Source: Xanthomonas sp. DAR 35659 (GTDB lineage: Bacteria; Pseudomonadota; Gammaproteobacteria; Xanthomonadales; Xanthomonadaceae). Taken from it: DNA of 64,000 nucleotides. The stretch spans positions 4,516,001 through 4,580,000 of the forward strand of contig NZ_CP162488.1 in NCBI RefSeq assembly GCF_041242975.1, in the 5' to 3' direction. Shown here in pieces: positions 40,879 to 50,252 of the stretch. The stretch's first letter is position 1. Each line of letters opens with the position of its first letter. The notes beneath the pieces were generated by a model. That model ran no database searches and had not been told where the DNA came from. It was given only the letters and a program-made list of their open reading frames with translations. The position numbers were made by a program, and so were the translations under genes.

Positions 40879-41805
40879 ATGGAAACCAAAGCCAATTACG
40901 TCCTGATCGGCGCCTTCACCATCGTCGCCGGCTTCGCCCTGCTGCTGTTCGGGCTATGGGCCGCCAAGTACTCGTCCGACCGCACCTGGCAGGAGTACCG
41001 CGTGGTGTTCCGCGAAGCGGTCACCGGTCTGTCGGTCGGCAGCCCGGTGCAGTACAACGGCATCGCGGTCGGCTCGATCACCGAGCTGACCCTGGCGCCG
41101 AACGACCCGCGCCAGGTGGTGGCGCGGATCCGGCTGAACTCGACCACGCCGGTCAAGACCGACACCCGCGCCAAACTCGGCATCACCAGCCTGACCGGGC
41201 CGTCGATTATCCAGCTCTCCGGCGGCACCCCGGAGGCGCCGACGCTGACCTCGACCGATCCCAGCGACGCGCCGATCATCCAGACCACGCCCTCGGCGCT
41301 GCAGAACATCACCGATACCGCCAACCGCATCGTCGAGCGCCTGGACGAAGTGCTCAGCGACCGCAACGTGGCCAGCATCACCGCGACCCTGCACAACCTG
41401 GAAACGATCAGCGGTTCGCTGGCCGACCGCGACGAGGGCATGCAGTCGCTGATCCTCAGCGCGCGCGACGCCGCGCGCAATCTCGACGTGACCCTGAAGA
41501 CCACCAACGGCACCATCCAGCGCCTGGACCAGAATCTGGTGCAGCAGCTGCCGCCGATCCTGGACAAGCTGGAAAGCACGCTGAGCAAGCTCGATTCGGC
41601 CTCCGGCAACGCCGACAAGATCCTGGGCGAGAACCGCGCGGCGATCAACAGCTTCGCCAACGACGGCCTGGGCCAGCTCGGCCCGACCCTGACCGAACTG
41701 CGCGGGCTGATCCGCGACCTGCGCCGGGTCAGCGACCGCCTCGACAACAATCCCGCGCGCTACCTGCTCGGCCGCGACGCCCCGAAGGAGTTCGAACCCA
41801 AATGA
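40879..41805 (+). CDS. mlaD: MlaD-type MCE-domain phospholipid-binding protein
   Basis: A 308-residue periplasmic substrate-binding subunit anchored by one N-terminal TM (about 6-28, VLIGAFTIVAGFALLLFGLWA). The MCE domain covers about 38-118 (VGSPVQYNGIAVGSITELTL...). A long helical C-terminal region (about 145-300), with spaced hydrophobics and repeated Leu/Asp/Asn, is longer than in E. coli MlaD (about 183 residues) and resembles PqiB/YebT-like extensions. It starts 3 bp after mlaF and its stop overlaps the next gene. Confidence 0.93.
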   Translation: METKANYVLIGAFTIVAGFALLLFGLWAAKYSSDRTWQEYRVVFREAVTGLSVGSPVQYNGIAVGSITELTLAPNDPRQVVARIRLNSTTPVKTDTRAKLGITSLTGPSIIQLSGGTPEAPTLTSTDPSDAPIIQTTPSALQNITDTANRIVERLDEVLSDRNVASITATLHNLETISGSLADRDEGMQSLILSARDAARNLDVTLKTTNGTIQRLDQNLVQQLPPILDKLESTLSKLDSASGNADKILGENRAAINSFANDGLGQLGPTLTELRGLIRDLRRVSDRLDNNPARYLLGRDAPKEFEPK

Positions 41806-42473
41806 AGCCGACGCGCGCCCTCCTGCTGCTCGCCATCCCGGCCCTGCTGCTGCTCGCTGGCTGCTCCGCGCTGACCGGCGGCAGCAAGGACCCGGTGACC
41901 ATCTACGCGCCCGACGTGCGGGTGCCGCCGGACCCGTCCTGGCCGCAGGTGACCTGGCAACTGGCGATCGCCAAACCCAGCGCGGCGCGCGTGGTCGACA
42001 GCCCGCGCATCGCGGTGCGTCCCACCCCGGGCGAACTGCAGGTGTACAGCGGGGTGAGCTGGGCACAGCCGGCCACCGACATGCTCGAGGACACCCTGGT
42101 GCGCGCGTTCGAGGATTCCGGGCGCATCCCTGGCGTGGCCCGGCTCGGCACCGGCATCCGCGCCGACTACAAGCTGGTGCTGGACCTGCGCCGTTTCGAA
42201 TCGGACTACGCCGGCCGCGCGGTGCCGTCGGCGACGATCGAACTCAACGCCAAGCTGCTATATACGCCCGACCAGCGCGTGGTCGCCTCGCGCACCTTCC
42301 TGGCTGCGCAGCCGTCCGCCAGCACGGCGCAGGCGCAGGTGGCCGATGCCTTCGGCCAGGCGCTGTCGCAGGTGACCGGCCAGGTCGTCGGCTGGACCCT
42401 GCAACAAGGCCAGGCCGACGCGGCCACCGCGTTGGCGCCGGCGCCGACGGTCGCACCCGCACCGCGCCGCTGA
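41802..42473 (+). CDS. ABC-type transport auxiliary lipoprotein (PqiC/ABC_trans_aux-like) of the mla operon
   Basis: A 223-residue outer-membrane lipoprotein with lipobox LLLLAGC (Cys at about 21). It carries the ABC_trans_aux fold: QLAIAKPSAARVVDSPRIAV, ELQVYSGVSWAQPATDMLEDTL, LDLRRFESDY. It overlaps mlaD by 4 bp (ATGA) and closes the mla operon. It takes the place of mlaC/mlaB genes, which are not present here. It probably receives or guides lipids at the outer membrane, as PqiC does in Pqi. An Ala/Pro-rich tail ends the protein. Confidence 0.88.
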   Translation: MKPTRALLLLAIPALLLLAGCSALTGGSKDPVTIYAPDVRVPPDPSWPQVTWQLAIAKPSAARVVDSPRIAVRPTPGELQVYSGVSWAQPATDMLEDTLVRAFEDSGRIPGVARLGTGIRADYKLVLDLRRFESDYAGRAVPSATIELNAKLLYTPDQRVVASRTFLAAQPSASTAQAQVADAFGQALSQVTGQVVGWTLQQGQADAATALAPAPTVAPAPRR

Positions 42474-42477
42474 TCTA

Positions 42478-42933
42478 AAGCCCCTCTCCCCTCGGGAGAG
42501 GGGTTGGGGAGAGGGTCCGGCGCGAAAGCGTCTCGCGGAGTTGGGCGCACGAGGCTGCGCCCGTACCCTCATCCGCCCCTACGGGGCACCTTCCCCCGAA
42601 AAGGGGGCCATGGTCCCGAGGGGAGAAGGAAGCCGCTAACCCCTCTCCCACCGGAAGAGGGGTTGGGGTGAGGGTCCGACGCGAAAACGTCTCGCGGAGT
42701 GTGGACGCACGAGGCTGGGCCCGTACCCTCATCCGCCCCTGCGGGGCACCTTCTCCCGATGGGAGAAGGAAGCCGCTAGCCCCTCTCCCCTCGGGAGAGG
42801 GGTTGGGGTGAGGGTCCGGCGCGAAAGCGTCTCGCGGGGTGTGGGTGCACGAGGCTTCGCCCGCACCCTTATCCGCCCCTGCGGGCACCTTCCCCCAAAA
42901 AGGGAGCCATGGTCCCGAGGGGAGAAGGCATAC
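42478..42933. repeat. Second array of the 140-bp repeat family, about three diverged units
   Basis: CGCGAAAGCG-TCTCGCGGAG-type unit starts appear near 42521, 42680 and 42819. Each is followed by CACGAGGCT...CCCTCATCCGCCCCT...CTTC(T/C)CCC and the CCCCTCTCCC...GGGAGAGGGGTTGGGG hairpin. Units differ from one another by small indels, unlike the near-identical array at 13001-13580. Two units contain an extra AAAAAGGGAGCCATGGTCCCGAGG-like palindromic segment. It fills the mla-alkB gap. Confidence 0.88.
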
Positions 42934-42940
42934 GGCGTTC

Positions 42941-43522
42941 CTAGCCCACCGCGACCCTGCGAAACGTCAGATTGATCCGCTCGCCAACTGGTCTTGCGGT
43001 ACGTGGCAAGGCATGTCGGTACAGGCGCTGGGTCTCGCCCCCCATCAGTAACAGGCCGCCGGAGGTCAACTCCAACGCCTGTCGTAGCGCCGGCTCCTGC
43101 CGATGGCGCAACGCGAAGCGGCGCGTAGCCCCCAGACTCAACGATGCGATCAGCGGCCGCGGGCCGAGTTCCTTTTCGTCGTCGCTGTGCCAGCCCATCG
43201 CATCGCGGCCATCGCGATAACGGTTGGCGAGCACGCTGTTGAACGCCACGCCGGTTTCGGCTGCCAATCGCGCGCGCAACGGCAGCAGCGCTTGCGGCCA
43301 TGGATGCGGCGCGAAACGGGTGCCGGAATAGCGGTAACTGGCCTGCGCATCGCCGATCCAGCAGCTCAGCCGCGGCGAATCGACCAGCCGCCCGAACAGG
43401 CGGATGCGATGCACTTCCCACTCCACCGTGTGCAGTAGTTGGGCGAACAGGGCGGCGGCCTCCGCCTGCGCCAACCAGCCGGGGAGCCAGCGGACCTCGG
43501 CGCCAGGCAGATCGAGTTGCAT
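42941..43522 (-). CDS. AlkB-type 2-oxoglutarate/Fe(II) dioxygenase
   Basis: A 193-residue AlkB homologue that repairs 1-methyladenine/3-methylcytosine, or demethylates related substrates. The iron-binding HxD is in MGWHSDDEKELGP, the distal His is in YRHALPRT, and the 2OG-binding Arg residues are in RINLTFRR. NSVLANRYRDG and RPLIASLSLGATRRFALRH are typical of the AlkB (ALKBH2-like) group. The start is MQLDLPGAEVRWLPG at 43522. It is divergent from the ETF-QO gene. Confidence 0.9.
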   Translation of the reverse strand: MQLDLPGAEVRWLPGWLAQAEAAALFAQLLHTVEWEVHRIRLFGRLVDSPRLSCWIGDAQASYRYSGTRFAPHPWPQALLPLRARLAAETGVAFNSVLANRYRDGRDAMGWHSDDEKELGPRPLIASLSLGATRRFALRHRQEPALRQALELTSGGLLLMGGETQRLYRHALPRTARPVGERINLTFRRVAVG

Positions 43523-43635
43523 CGCGCCACGCTACCACGCCCGCGCCCACCATACGCCAGCGTGCGGAATTTGCCCCTTCACGCGCAAAGCCTGAAAATG
43601 CGGGCAGCCAGATCGAGCCAACGGGAGCGGACCAA

Positions 43636-45279
43636 ATGACGGGAACGGAGGGCGGCGCCAGCGCGCCGGAGCCAGTGGAGCGCGACGTCATGGAGTACGA
43701 CGTCGTCACCGTCGGCGCGGGCCCGGCCGGATTGGCGTTCGCGATCCGGCTCAAGCAGCTCAACCCCGACATCTCGGTCTGCGTGATCGAGAAGGCCAGC
43801 ACGGTCGGTGCGCAGATCCTGTCCGGCGCGGTCATCGAACCGGCGCCGCTGGACGCGCTGCTGCCGGGCTGGCGCGACAACCCGCCGCCGATCTGTGTCC
43901 CCGCCGGCGAGGACGAGTTCTGGCACCTGAGCAAGGACGGCGGACGCAAGTTCCCGATCGTGCCGCCGGGCATGCGCAACCACGGCAACTTCATTGTCAG
44001 TTTGGGCGCGCTGTGCGCATGGCTGGCGCCGCAGGCCGAGGCGCTGGGCGTGGAGATCTACCCCGGATTTGCCGCGGCCGAGACCCTGCATGCCGACGAC
44101 GGCACCGTGCTCGGCGTGCGCATCGGCGACATGGGCGTGGCCAAGGACGGATCGCACAAGCCCGGCTACACCCCCGGCATCGACATCCGCGCCAAGGTCA
44201 CGGTGCTGGCCGAGGGCGCGCGCGGGCACCTGACCAAGCGCCTGGTCAAGCGCTTCGCGCTGGACGCCGATAGCGATCCGCAGGCCTACTCGATCGGCAT
44301 CAAGGAGCTGTGGCAGTTGCCCGAGGGCCGCGTCAGCCCCGGCAAGATCGTGCACACCCTGGGCTGGCCGGCCGACAGCAAGACCTACGGCGGCAGCTTC
44401 CTGTACCACCTGGAGAACAACCAGGTGGCGCTGGGCTACGTCAGCGGCCTGGACTACCACGACCCCGAATACCGCCCGTGGGAGGCCTTCCAACAGTGGA
44501 AGAACCACCCGATGATGAAGGCGCTGCTGGAAGGCGGCACCATCCTCTCGGCCGGCGCGCGCGCCATCGCCAGCGGCGGCTGGCAGTCGCTGCCGAAGGT
44601 GGAGATGCCCGGCGCGCTGCTGATCGGCGACACCGCCGGCCTGCTCAACGTGCCCAAGATCAAGGGCACCCACCAGGCGATCCGCAGCGGCATGCTGGCC
44701 GCCGAACACCTCGCCGCCGGCGCCGCGCTCGACCCGACCGGCTTCGACGCGCGCCTGCGCGGTTCGGAGGTGATGGCCGAACTGCGCCAGGTGCGCAACA
44801 TCAAGCCCGGCTTCAAGAAGGGCCTGTGGTTCGGTCTGCTCAACGGCGCCTGGGAAACCCTGGTCAAGGGCGCCTCGCCGTGGACGCTGAAGGTCGGCGC
44901 CGACTGGAAGAGCCTGGACCGGCTGGGCGAGCACGAGCAGCCCAAGCGCGACTACGTGCAGCGCGAGCTGGCCCCCCGCGACCGCCTGCAGGGCGTGTAC
45001 TTCGCCGCCACCGAGCACGACGAGGACCAGCCGGTGCATCTGCACGTGCTCGATCCGCAGATCTGCGTGACCCGCTGCACCGCGGAATACGGCAACCCCT
45101 GCACGCGCTTCTGCCCGGCGGCGGTGTACGAGATCGTGGACGACGCGGCCGGCAAGCGCCTGCAGATCAACGCCGCCAACTGCGTGCACTGCAAGACCTG
45201 CGACATCAAGGATCCCTACGCGATCATCGACTGGGTCACGCCGGAAGGCGGCTCCGGGCCGAACTACCAGAACCTGTGA
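43636..45279 (+). CDS. Electron transfer flavoprotein-ubiquinone oxidoreductase
   Basis: A 547-residue membrane-associated flavo-iron-sulfur enzyme that passes electrons from reduced ETF to ubiquinone. The FAD site is VVTVGAGPAGLAFAIRLKQL. The 4Fe-4S cluster ligands are in VTRCTAEYGNPCTRFCP and NCVHCKTCDIKDP at the C-terminus. The length is typical. The start MTGTEGGASAP at 43636 is the nearest ATG before the Rossmann fold. Its electron donors EtfB/EtfA are encoded at 55435-57216. Its stop overlaps the next gene's GTG. Confidence 0.94.
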   Translation: MTGTEGGASAPEPVERDVMEYDVVTVGAGPAGLAFAIRLKQLNPDISVCVIEKASTVGAQILSGAVIEPAPLDALLPGWRDNPPPICVPAGEDEFWHLSKDGGRKFPIVPPGMRNHGNFIVSLGALCAWLAPQAEALGVEIYPGFAAAETLHADDGTVLGVRIGDMGVAKDGSHKPGYTPGIDIRAKVTVLAEGARGHLTKRLVKRFALDADSDPQAYSIGIKELWQLPEGRVSPGKIVHTLGWPADSKTYGGSFLYHLENNQVALGYVSGLDYHDPEYRPWEAFQQWKNHPMMKALLEGGTILSAGARAIASGGWQSLPKVEMPGALLIGDTAGLLNVPKIKGTHQAIRSGMLAAEHLAAGAALDPTGFDARLRGSEVMAELRQVRNIKPGFKKGLWFGLLNGAWETLVKGASPWTLKVGADWKSLDRLGEHEQPKRDYVQRELAPRDRLQGVYFAATEHDEDQPVHLHVLDPQICVTRCTAEYGNPCTRFCPAAVYEIVDDAAGKRLQINAANCVHCKTCDIKDPYAIIDWVTPEGGSGPNYQNL

Positions 45280-47342
45280 GCGCAGGCCTGCCCGCGCGCC
45301 TGAAGACCGCGCTGTTCCTGACGCTGCGTGCCGGCTTCCGTGCCCTGCCCCTGGCGCCAGCGCAGCGCGACCGCCTACGCGCGCGCTTCCTGGAGCGCCA
45401 TGCGGATCTGGTCCCGCCCCCGCCGCGCGGCCGCGACGCTGCCGGGCACGGCGAACGCCGGCCGCGCGCGCGCGCCGACGAGCGTGCGATCGGCTACGTG
45501 CCCTCGCAGCAGGCGCCGTTGCCTACGCCGCTGCCGGCCACCGTCGTAGCGTTCTACCTGCCGCAGTTCCATCCGATCCCGGAGAACGACGCCTGGTGGG
45601 GCGCCGGCTTCACCGAATGGCGCAACGTCACCCGCTCGCTGCCGCAGTTCGAGGGGCACGTGCAGCCGCGGCTGCCGGCGGACCTCGGGTTCTACGACCT
45701 GCGCAATCCGCACAGCATGCGGCAGCAGGTGGTGCTGGCGAAGCAGTACGGCGTCGGCGCGTTCTGCTTCTACTTCTACTGGTTCGGCGGCAGGACCTTG
45801 CTGGAGACGCCGCTGCGGCAGTGGCTGGACGATCCGACACTGGATCTGCCGTTCTGTCTTTGCTGGGCCAACGAACAATGGTCGCGGCGCTGGGACGGCC
45901 GAGGCGACGACGTACTGATGGCGCAGGCGCACAGCGCGCAGGACGACCTGGACTTCATCGCGCACGTCGCCGACTACCTGCGCGACCCGCGCTGTCTGCG
46001 CGTGGACGGCCGGCCGATGCTGCTGGTGTACCGCCCACACCTGCTGCCCGACCCGCAGGCCACCGCCACGCGTTGGCGCGATTGGTGCCGAGCGCACGGC
46101 ATCGGCGAACTGCACCTGGCCTACGTGCAGGGTTTCGAGCGGCCGGACCCGCGCGACATCGGTTTCGACGCGGCGGTCGAGTTCCCGCCGAACATGAGCA
46201 ATCCGCGCTCGCTGGCCGCCGACCAGCAACTGCTCAATCCCGACTACAGCGGCGCCGTGCTGGATTGGCGCGCCCTGGCCGCGGAGATCGCCGCGCGCCC
46301 GCTGCCCGACTATCTGCTGTATCCGGGCGTCAACCCGGGCTGGGACAACGAAGCACGCCGCCCAGGTGCCGGTCGCGTGTACCTGCACGCGTCACCGCGC
46401 GGCTACGAGGACTGGATGCGCACCACCATCCATACCCGGCTACAGGGTCGCCGCGCCGAGCAGCGTCTGGTGTTCGTCAACGCCTGGAACGAATGGGCCG
46501 AAGGCGCGGTGCTGGAGCCGGATGCGCGGCTGGGCCATGCCTATCTCGACGCCACCGGCCGCGCGCTGGCGCCGCGGCCGGTGCGCGACACGACGCCGCA
46601 CGCGATCGTCCACGCGTGGTATCCGGACGTGCTGCCCGAACTGCTGGCGCAACTGGCCGCAAGCGCCCTGCCCTGGCGCCTGCTGGTCACCACCGCGCCC
46701 GACCAGGCCGATGCGGTGCGGGCGCACCTGCGCGCGTGCGCGTTGCCGTCCGAGCTGATGGTGCTGGAGAACCGCGGCCGCGACATCCTGCCGTTCCTGC
46801 ACGCCGCCGAGCGGCTGCTGCGCGACGGCGTGGACGTGGTGCTGAAACTGCATACCAAGCGCAGCACCCATCTTCCCAACGGCGATGCCTGGCGCTCCGA
46901 GCTGCTGCAACGCCTGGCCGGCGCCGACCGCGCCGCGCGCGTGTTGCAGGCCTTCGCGCAGGAGCCTGCGCTCGGCCTGGTCGCGCCCGAAGGCCATCTG
47001 CTGCCGCTGGCCGAATTCTGGGGCGGCAACCGCGCGGCCGCCGACTATCTGCTGCGCCGGACCGGCCACAGCGACGCACGCCTGGAGCAGGCGCAGTTCG
47101 TCTCCGGCAGCATGTTCTGGGTCCGCCTGGACGCGCTGCGGCCGCTGCTGGACAGCGGCCTGTGCCCGTCGGAATTCGAGGCGGAGCAAGGGCAGCTCGA
47201 TGCCACCCTGGCGCATGCGGTGGAGCGGCTGGTGGCGCCGCTGGCCGAGCGCGTCGGCTATCGGGTCACCACCGCGGCCGACCTGCTCGGCCAGCCACCG
47301 CCGGCAGCCACCGACTACGCCTACGCGCAGCGCAGCGCCTGA
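45276..47342 (+). CDS. WbsX (GH99-like) - RgpF fusion glycan protein
   Basis: A 688-residue cytoplasmic protein. Residues about 80-430 form the glycosyltransferase WbsX/GH99-like domain (AFYLPQFHPIPENDAWWG, FTEWRNVTRS, CWANEQWSRRWDG, FVNAWNEWAEGAVLEPD). Residues about 440-660 form a rhamnan-synthesis RgpF domain (HAWYPDVLPELL, VLENRGRDILPFLHA, VLKLHTKRSTH, FVSGSMFWVR). These domains occur together in O-antigen and rhamnan loci. The GTG at 45276 overlaps the ETF-QO stop (GTGA); no ATG lies before the first domain. It likely builds or modifies a rhamnose-containing surface glycan. The location next to ETF-QO, outside the LPS block, is unusual. Confidence 0.82.
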   Translation: MSAGLPARLKTALFLTLRAGFRALPLAPAQRDRLRARFLERHADLVPPPPRGRDAAGHGERRPRARADERAIGYVPSQQAPLPTPLPATVVAFYLPQFHPIPENDAWWGAGFTEWRNVTRSLPQFEGHVQPRLPADLGFYDLRNPHSMRQQVVLAKQYGVGAFCFYFYWFGGRTLLETPLRQWLDDPTLDLPFCLCWANEQWSRRWDGRGDDVLMAQAHSAQDDLDFIAHVADYLRDPRCLRVDGRPMLLVYRPHLLPDPQATATRWRDWCRAHGIGELHLAYVQGFERPDPRDIGFDAAVEFPPNMSNPRSLAADQQLLNPDYSGAVLDWRALAAEIAARPLPDYLLYPGVNPGWDNEARRPGAGRVYLHASPRGYEDWMRTTIHTRLQGRRAEQRLVFVNAWNEWAEGAVLEPDARLGHAYLDATGRALAPRPVRDTTPHAIVHAWYPDVLPELLAQLAASALPWRLLVTTAPDQADAVRAHLRACALPSELMVLENRGRDILPFLHAAERLLRDGVDVVLKLHTKRSTHLPNGDAWRSELLQRLAGADRAARVLQAFAQEPALGLVAPEGHLLPLAEFWGGNRAAADYLLRRTGHSDARLEQAQFVSGSMFWVRLDALRPLLDSGLCPSEFEAEQGQLDATLAHAVERLVAPLAERVGYRVTTAADLLGQPPPAATDYAYAQRSA

Positions 47343-47360
47343 GCGGCGCCGACACGGCGC

Positions 47361-47993
47361 TTACGCGCGCCGGAACGGCACGCCGGTCTTGGCGACCAGT
47401 TCGGCCTCGTCCACGCCCTCGGCGGTTTCCACCAGCAGCAGGCCGCTGTCGGTGACGTCGAACACCGCCAGGTCGGTGATGATGCGGTCGACCACGCCGA
47501 CGCCGGTCAGCGGCAGATCGCAGGCCGGCAGGATCTTGTGGCTGCCGTCCTTGGCGACGTGTTCCATCAGCACGACCACGCGCTTGACCCCGGCCACCAG
47601 GTCCATCGCGCCGCCCATGCCCTTGACCATCTTGCCCGGCACCATCCAGTTGGCCAGGTCGCCCTTCTCGCTGACCTGCATCGCGCCGAGGATGGCCAGG
47701 TCGATATGGCCACCGCGGATCATCGCGAAGGAGTCGTGGCTGCCGAAGTAGCTGGCGCCGGCGCGGGCGGTGACGGTCTGCTTGCCGGCGTTGATCAGGT
47801 CGGCGTCGACCTCGTCCTCGCTGGGGAACGGGCCGATGCCGAGCAGGCCGTTCTCCGATTGCAGCCACACGTCCACGCCATCGGGGATGTGGTTGGCGAC
47901 CAGGGTCGGCAGGCCGATACCCAGGTTCACGTAGGCGCCGTCGGTGAGTTCGCGGGCGGCGCGCTGCGCCATTTCGTCGCGGGTCCAGGCCAT
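47361..47993 (-). CDS. scoB: 3-oxoacid CoA-transferase subunit B
   Basis: The 210-residue beta subunit of succinyl-CoA:3-ketoacid CoA-transferase. It carries the catalytic Glu in [14 protein letters not shown] and the conserved [20 protein letters not shown]. With subunit A it moves CoA from succinyl-CoA to acetoacetate. It follows scoA with a 1-bp gap, so translation is coupled. The 3' end converges on the WbsX-RgpF gene with only 18 bp between stops. Confidence 0.93.
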   Translation of the reverse strand: MAWTRDEMAQRAARELTDGAYVNLGIGLPTLVANHIPDGVDVWLQSENGLLGIGPFPSEDEVDADLINAGKQTVTARAGASYFGSHDSFAMIRGGHIDLAILGAMQVSEKGDLANWMVPGKMVKGMGGAMDLVAGVKRVVVLMEHVAKDGSHKILPACDLPLTGVGVVDRIITDLAVFDVTDSGLLLVETAEGVDEAELVAKTGVPFRRA

Positions 47994-47994
47994 G

Positions 47995-48732
47995 TCAGGC
48001 GTCCTTCTGGCGCAGGGTGCGCTGTTCGATGCGTTTTTCGGGATGCGGGTTGTGCACGAGGCGGTCGACGTAGATACCGGGCAGATGCACCTGGTCCGGG
48101 TCGATGCTGCCGGTCTCCACGATCTGCTCGACCTCGGCGATGCAGAGCTTGCCGGCCATCGCGCAGGCCGGGTTGAAATTGCGCGCGGTCTTGCGGAACA
48201 CCAGGTTGCCGGCGGCATCGGCCTTCCACGCCTTGACCAGCGCCAGGTCGGCGCGCAGCGCGGTCTCCAGCACGTAGTGCTTGCCGTCGAATTCGCGGGT
48301 CTCCTTGCCCTCGGCCACCACCGTGCCGTAGCCGGTGGCGGTGAAGAACGCGGGGATGCCCGCGCCGCCGGCACGCAGGCGTTCGGCCAGAGTGCCCTGC
48401 GGATTGAATTCCAGTTCCAGTTCGCCGGCCAGGTACTGGCGCTCGAACTCCTTGTTCTCGCCGACGTAGGACGAAATCATCTTGCGGATCTGCCGGGTGG
48501 CCAGCAATTGGCCCAGGCCGAAACCATCGACGCCGGCGTTGTTGGAGATCACGGTCAGGCCACTGGCGCCCGAGTCGCGCAAGGCCGCGATCAGCGCCTC
48601 GGGAATGCCGCACAGGCCGAAACCGCCGACCGCCAGGGTCTGGCCATCGGCGACCACATCGGCCAGCGCCGTGGCCGCATCGGGGAAAAGCTTGCCGCGT
48701 CGCCCGGTCGCCCGGGTAGAGGTGTCGCTCAT
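47995..48732 (-). CDS. scoA: 3-oxoacid CoA-transferase subunit A
   Basis: The 245-residue alpha subunit. Motifs are [14 protein letters not shown] (CoA binding), [17 protein letters not shown] and [16 protein letters not shown] chose [14 protein letters not shown] at 48732, five codons inside the longest frame, because it fits the family N-terminus better. It is divergent from xanA and first of the scoAB pair. Confidence 0.92.
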   Translation of the reverse strand: MSDTSTRATGRRGKLFPDAATALADVVADGQTLAVGGFGLCGIPEALIAALRDSGASGLTVISNNAGVDGFGLGQLLATRQIRKMISSYVGENKEFERQYLAGELELEFNPQGTLAERLRAGGAGIPAFFTATGYGTVVAEGKETREFDGKHYVLETALRADLALVKAWKADAAGNLVFRKTARNFNPACAMAGKLCIAEVEQIVETGSIDPDQVHLPGIYVDRLVHNPHPEKRIEQRTLRQKDA

Positions 48733-48864
48733 TCGCCAGCTCCGCATCGGAAGTAGACAAGTAGTTTAGCCGCTCGCCGCGCGCGGCCCGCTGCGCACTG
48801 CCGCAATGACCGATTAAGGGCCGGAACGTTACACTCGAGGTTCCCCCATGCAAGGTCCCTCCCT

Positions 48865-50211
48865 ATGTCGCTTCCCGCATTCAAGGCCTACGACATCCGC
48901 GGCCGCGTTCCCGACGAATTGAACGAGGACTTGGCCCGCCGCATCGGCGTGGCATTGGCGGGACAGTTGCAGAGCGGCCCGGTCGTGGTCGGCCACGACG
49001 TGCGCCTGGCCAGCCCCGCGCTGCAGGCGGCGCTGTCGGCCGGCCTGCGCGCCAGCGGCCGCGAGGTCATCGACATCGGCCTGTGCGGCACCGAGGAGGT
49101 CTACTTCCAGACCGACCACCTGAAGGCGGCCGGCGGGGTGATGGTCACCGCCAGCCACAACCCGATGGACTACAACGGTATGAAGCTGGTGCGCGAGAAC
49201 GCGCGCCCGATCAGTTCCGACACCGGCCTGTTCGCGATCCGCGACACGGTGGCCGCCGACACCGCGCCGGCCGTCGCGCCGACCGCCGCCGAGCATCATC
49301 GTCCGGACAAGAGCGCGTATATCGAACACCTGCTCAGCTACGTGGACCGCAGCACGCTCAAGCCGCTGAAGCTGGTGGTCAACGCCGGCAACGGCGGCGC
49401 CGGCGCCATCGTCGACCTGCTGGCGCCGCACCTGCCGTTCGAATTCGTGCGCGTGTTCCACGAGCCGGACGGCAACTTCCCCAACGGCATCCCCAACCCG
49501 CTGCTGCCCGAGAACCGCGACGCCACCGCCAAGGCGGTGAAGGACCATGGCGCGGACTTCGGCATCGCCTGGGACGGCGACTTCGACCGCTGCTTCTTCT
49601 TCGACGAGAACGGCCGCTTCATCGAAGGCTATTACCTGGTCGGCCTGCTGGCGCAAGCGATCCTGGCCAAGCAGCCGGGCGGCAAGGTGGTGCACGATCC
49701 GCGCCTGACCTGGAACACGATCGAGCAGGTCGAGGAGGCCGGCGGCATTCCGGTGCTGTGCAAGAGCGGCCATGCCTTCATCAAGGAGAAGATGCGCAGC
49801 GAGAACGCCGTGTACGGCGGCGAGATGAGCGCGCACCACTACTTCCGCGAATTCGCCTACGCCGACTCGGGGATGATCCCGTGGCTGCTGATCGCCGAAC
49901 TGGTCTCGCAATCCGGCCGCTCGCTGGCCGACCTGGTCGAGGCGCGCATGCAGAAGTTCCCGTGCAGCGGCGAGATCAACTTCAAGGTCGCCGACGCCAA
50001 GGCGGCGGTGGCGCGGGTGATGGAGCACTTCGCCTCGCATGCGCCGGCGCTGGACTACACCGACGGCGTCAGCGCCGAATTCGCCGACTGGCGCTTCAAC
50101 CTGCGCAGTTCCAACACCGAACCGCTGCTGCGCCTGAACGTGGAAACGCGTGGCGATGCGGCCTTGCTGGAAGCGCGTACGCAGGAGATTTCCGAACTGT
50201 TGCGCGGCTGA
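48865..50211 (+). CDS. xanA: Phosphoglucomutase/phosphomannomutase XanA
   Basis: A 448-residue alpha-D-phosphohexomutase that makes mannose-1-P and glucose-1-P for xanthan, LPS and nucleotide sugars. Phospho-serine Ser97 lies in [14 protein letters not shown], the Mg loop is [12 protein letters not shown], sugar binding is [13 protein letters not shown] and the phosphate loop is [12 protein letters not shown]. It lies 41 bp upstream of xanB, so they form the xanAB operon. It is divergent from scoA across 132 bp, where I see no confident promoter. Confidence 0.96.
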   Translation: MSLPAFKAYDIRGRVPDELNEDLARRIGVALAGQLQSGPVVVGHDVRLASPALQAALSAGLRASGREVIDIGLCGTEEVYFQTDHLKAAGGVMVTASHNPMDYNGMKLVRENARPISSDTGLFAIRDTVAADTAPAVAPTAAEHHRPDKSAYIEHLLSYVDRSTLKPLKLVVNAGNGGAGAIVDLLAPHLPFEFVRVFHEPDGNFPNGIPNPLLPENRDATAKAVKDHGADFGIAWDGDFDRCFFFDENGRFIEGYYLVGLLAQAILAKQPGGKVVHDPRLTWNTIEQVEEAGGIPVLCKSGHAFIKEKMRSENAVYGGEMSAHHYFREFAYADSGMIPWLLIAELVSQSGRSLADLVEARMQKFPCSGEINFKVADAKAAVARVMEHFASHAPALDYTDGVSAEFADWRFNLRSSNTEPLLRLNVETRGDAALLEARTQEISELLRG

Positions 50212-50252
50212 TCCTTTCCTCCCCCTAGACGCACTATGGAGTTCCCCCGCCC

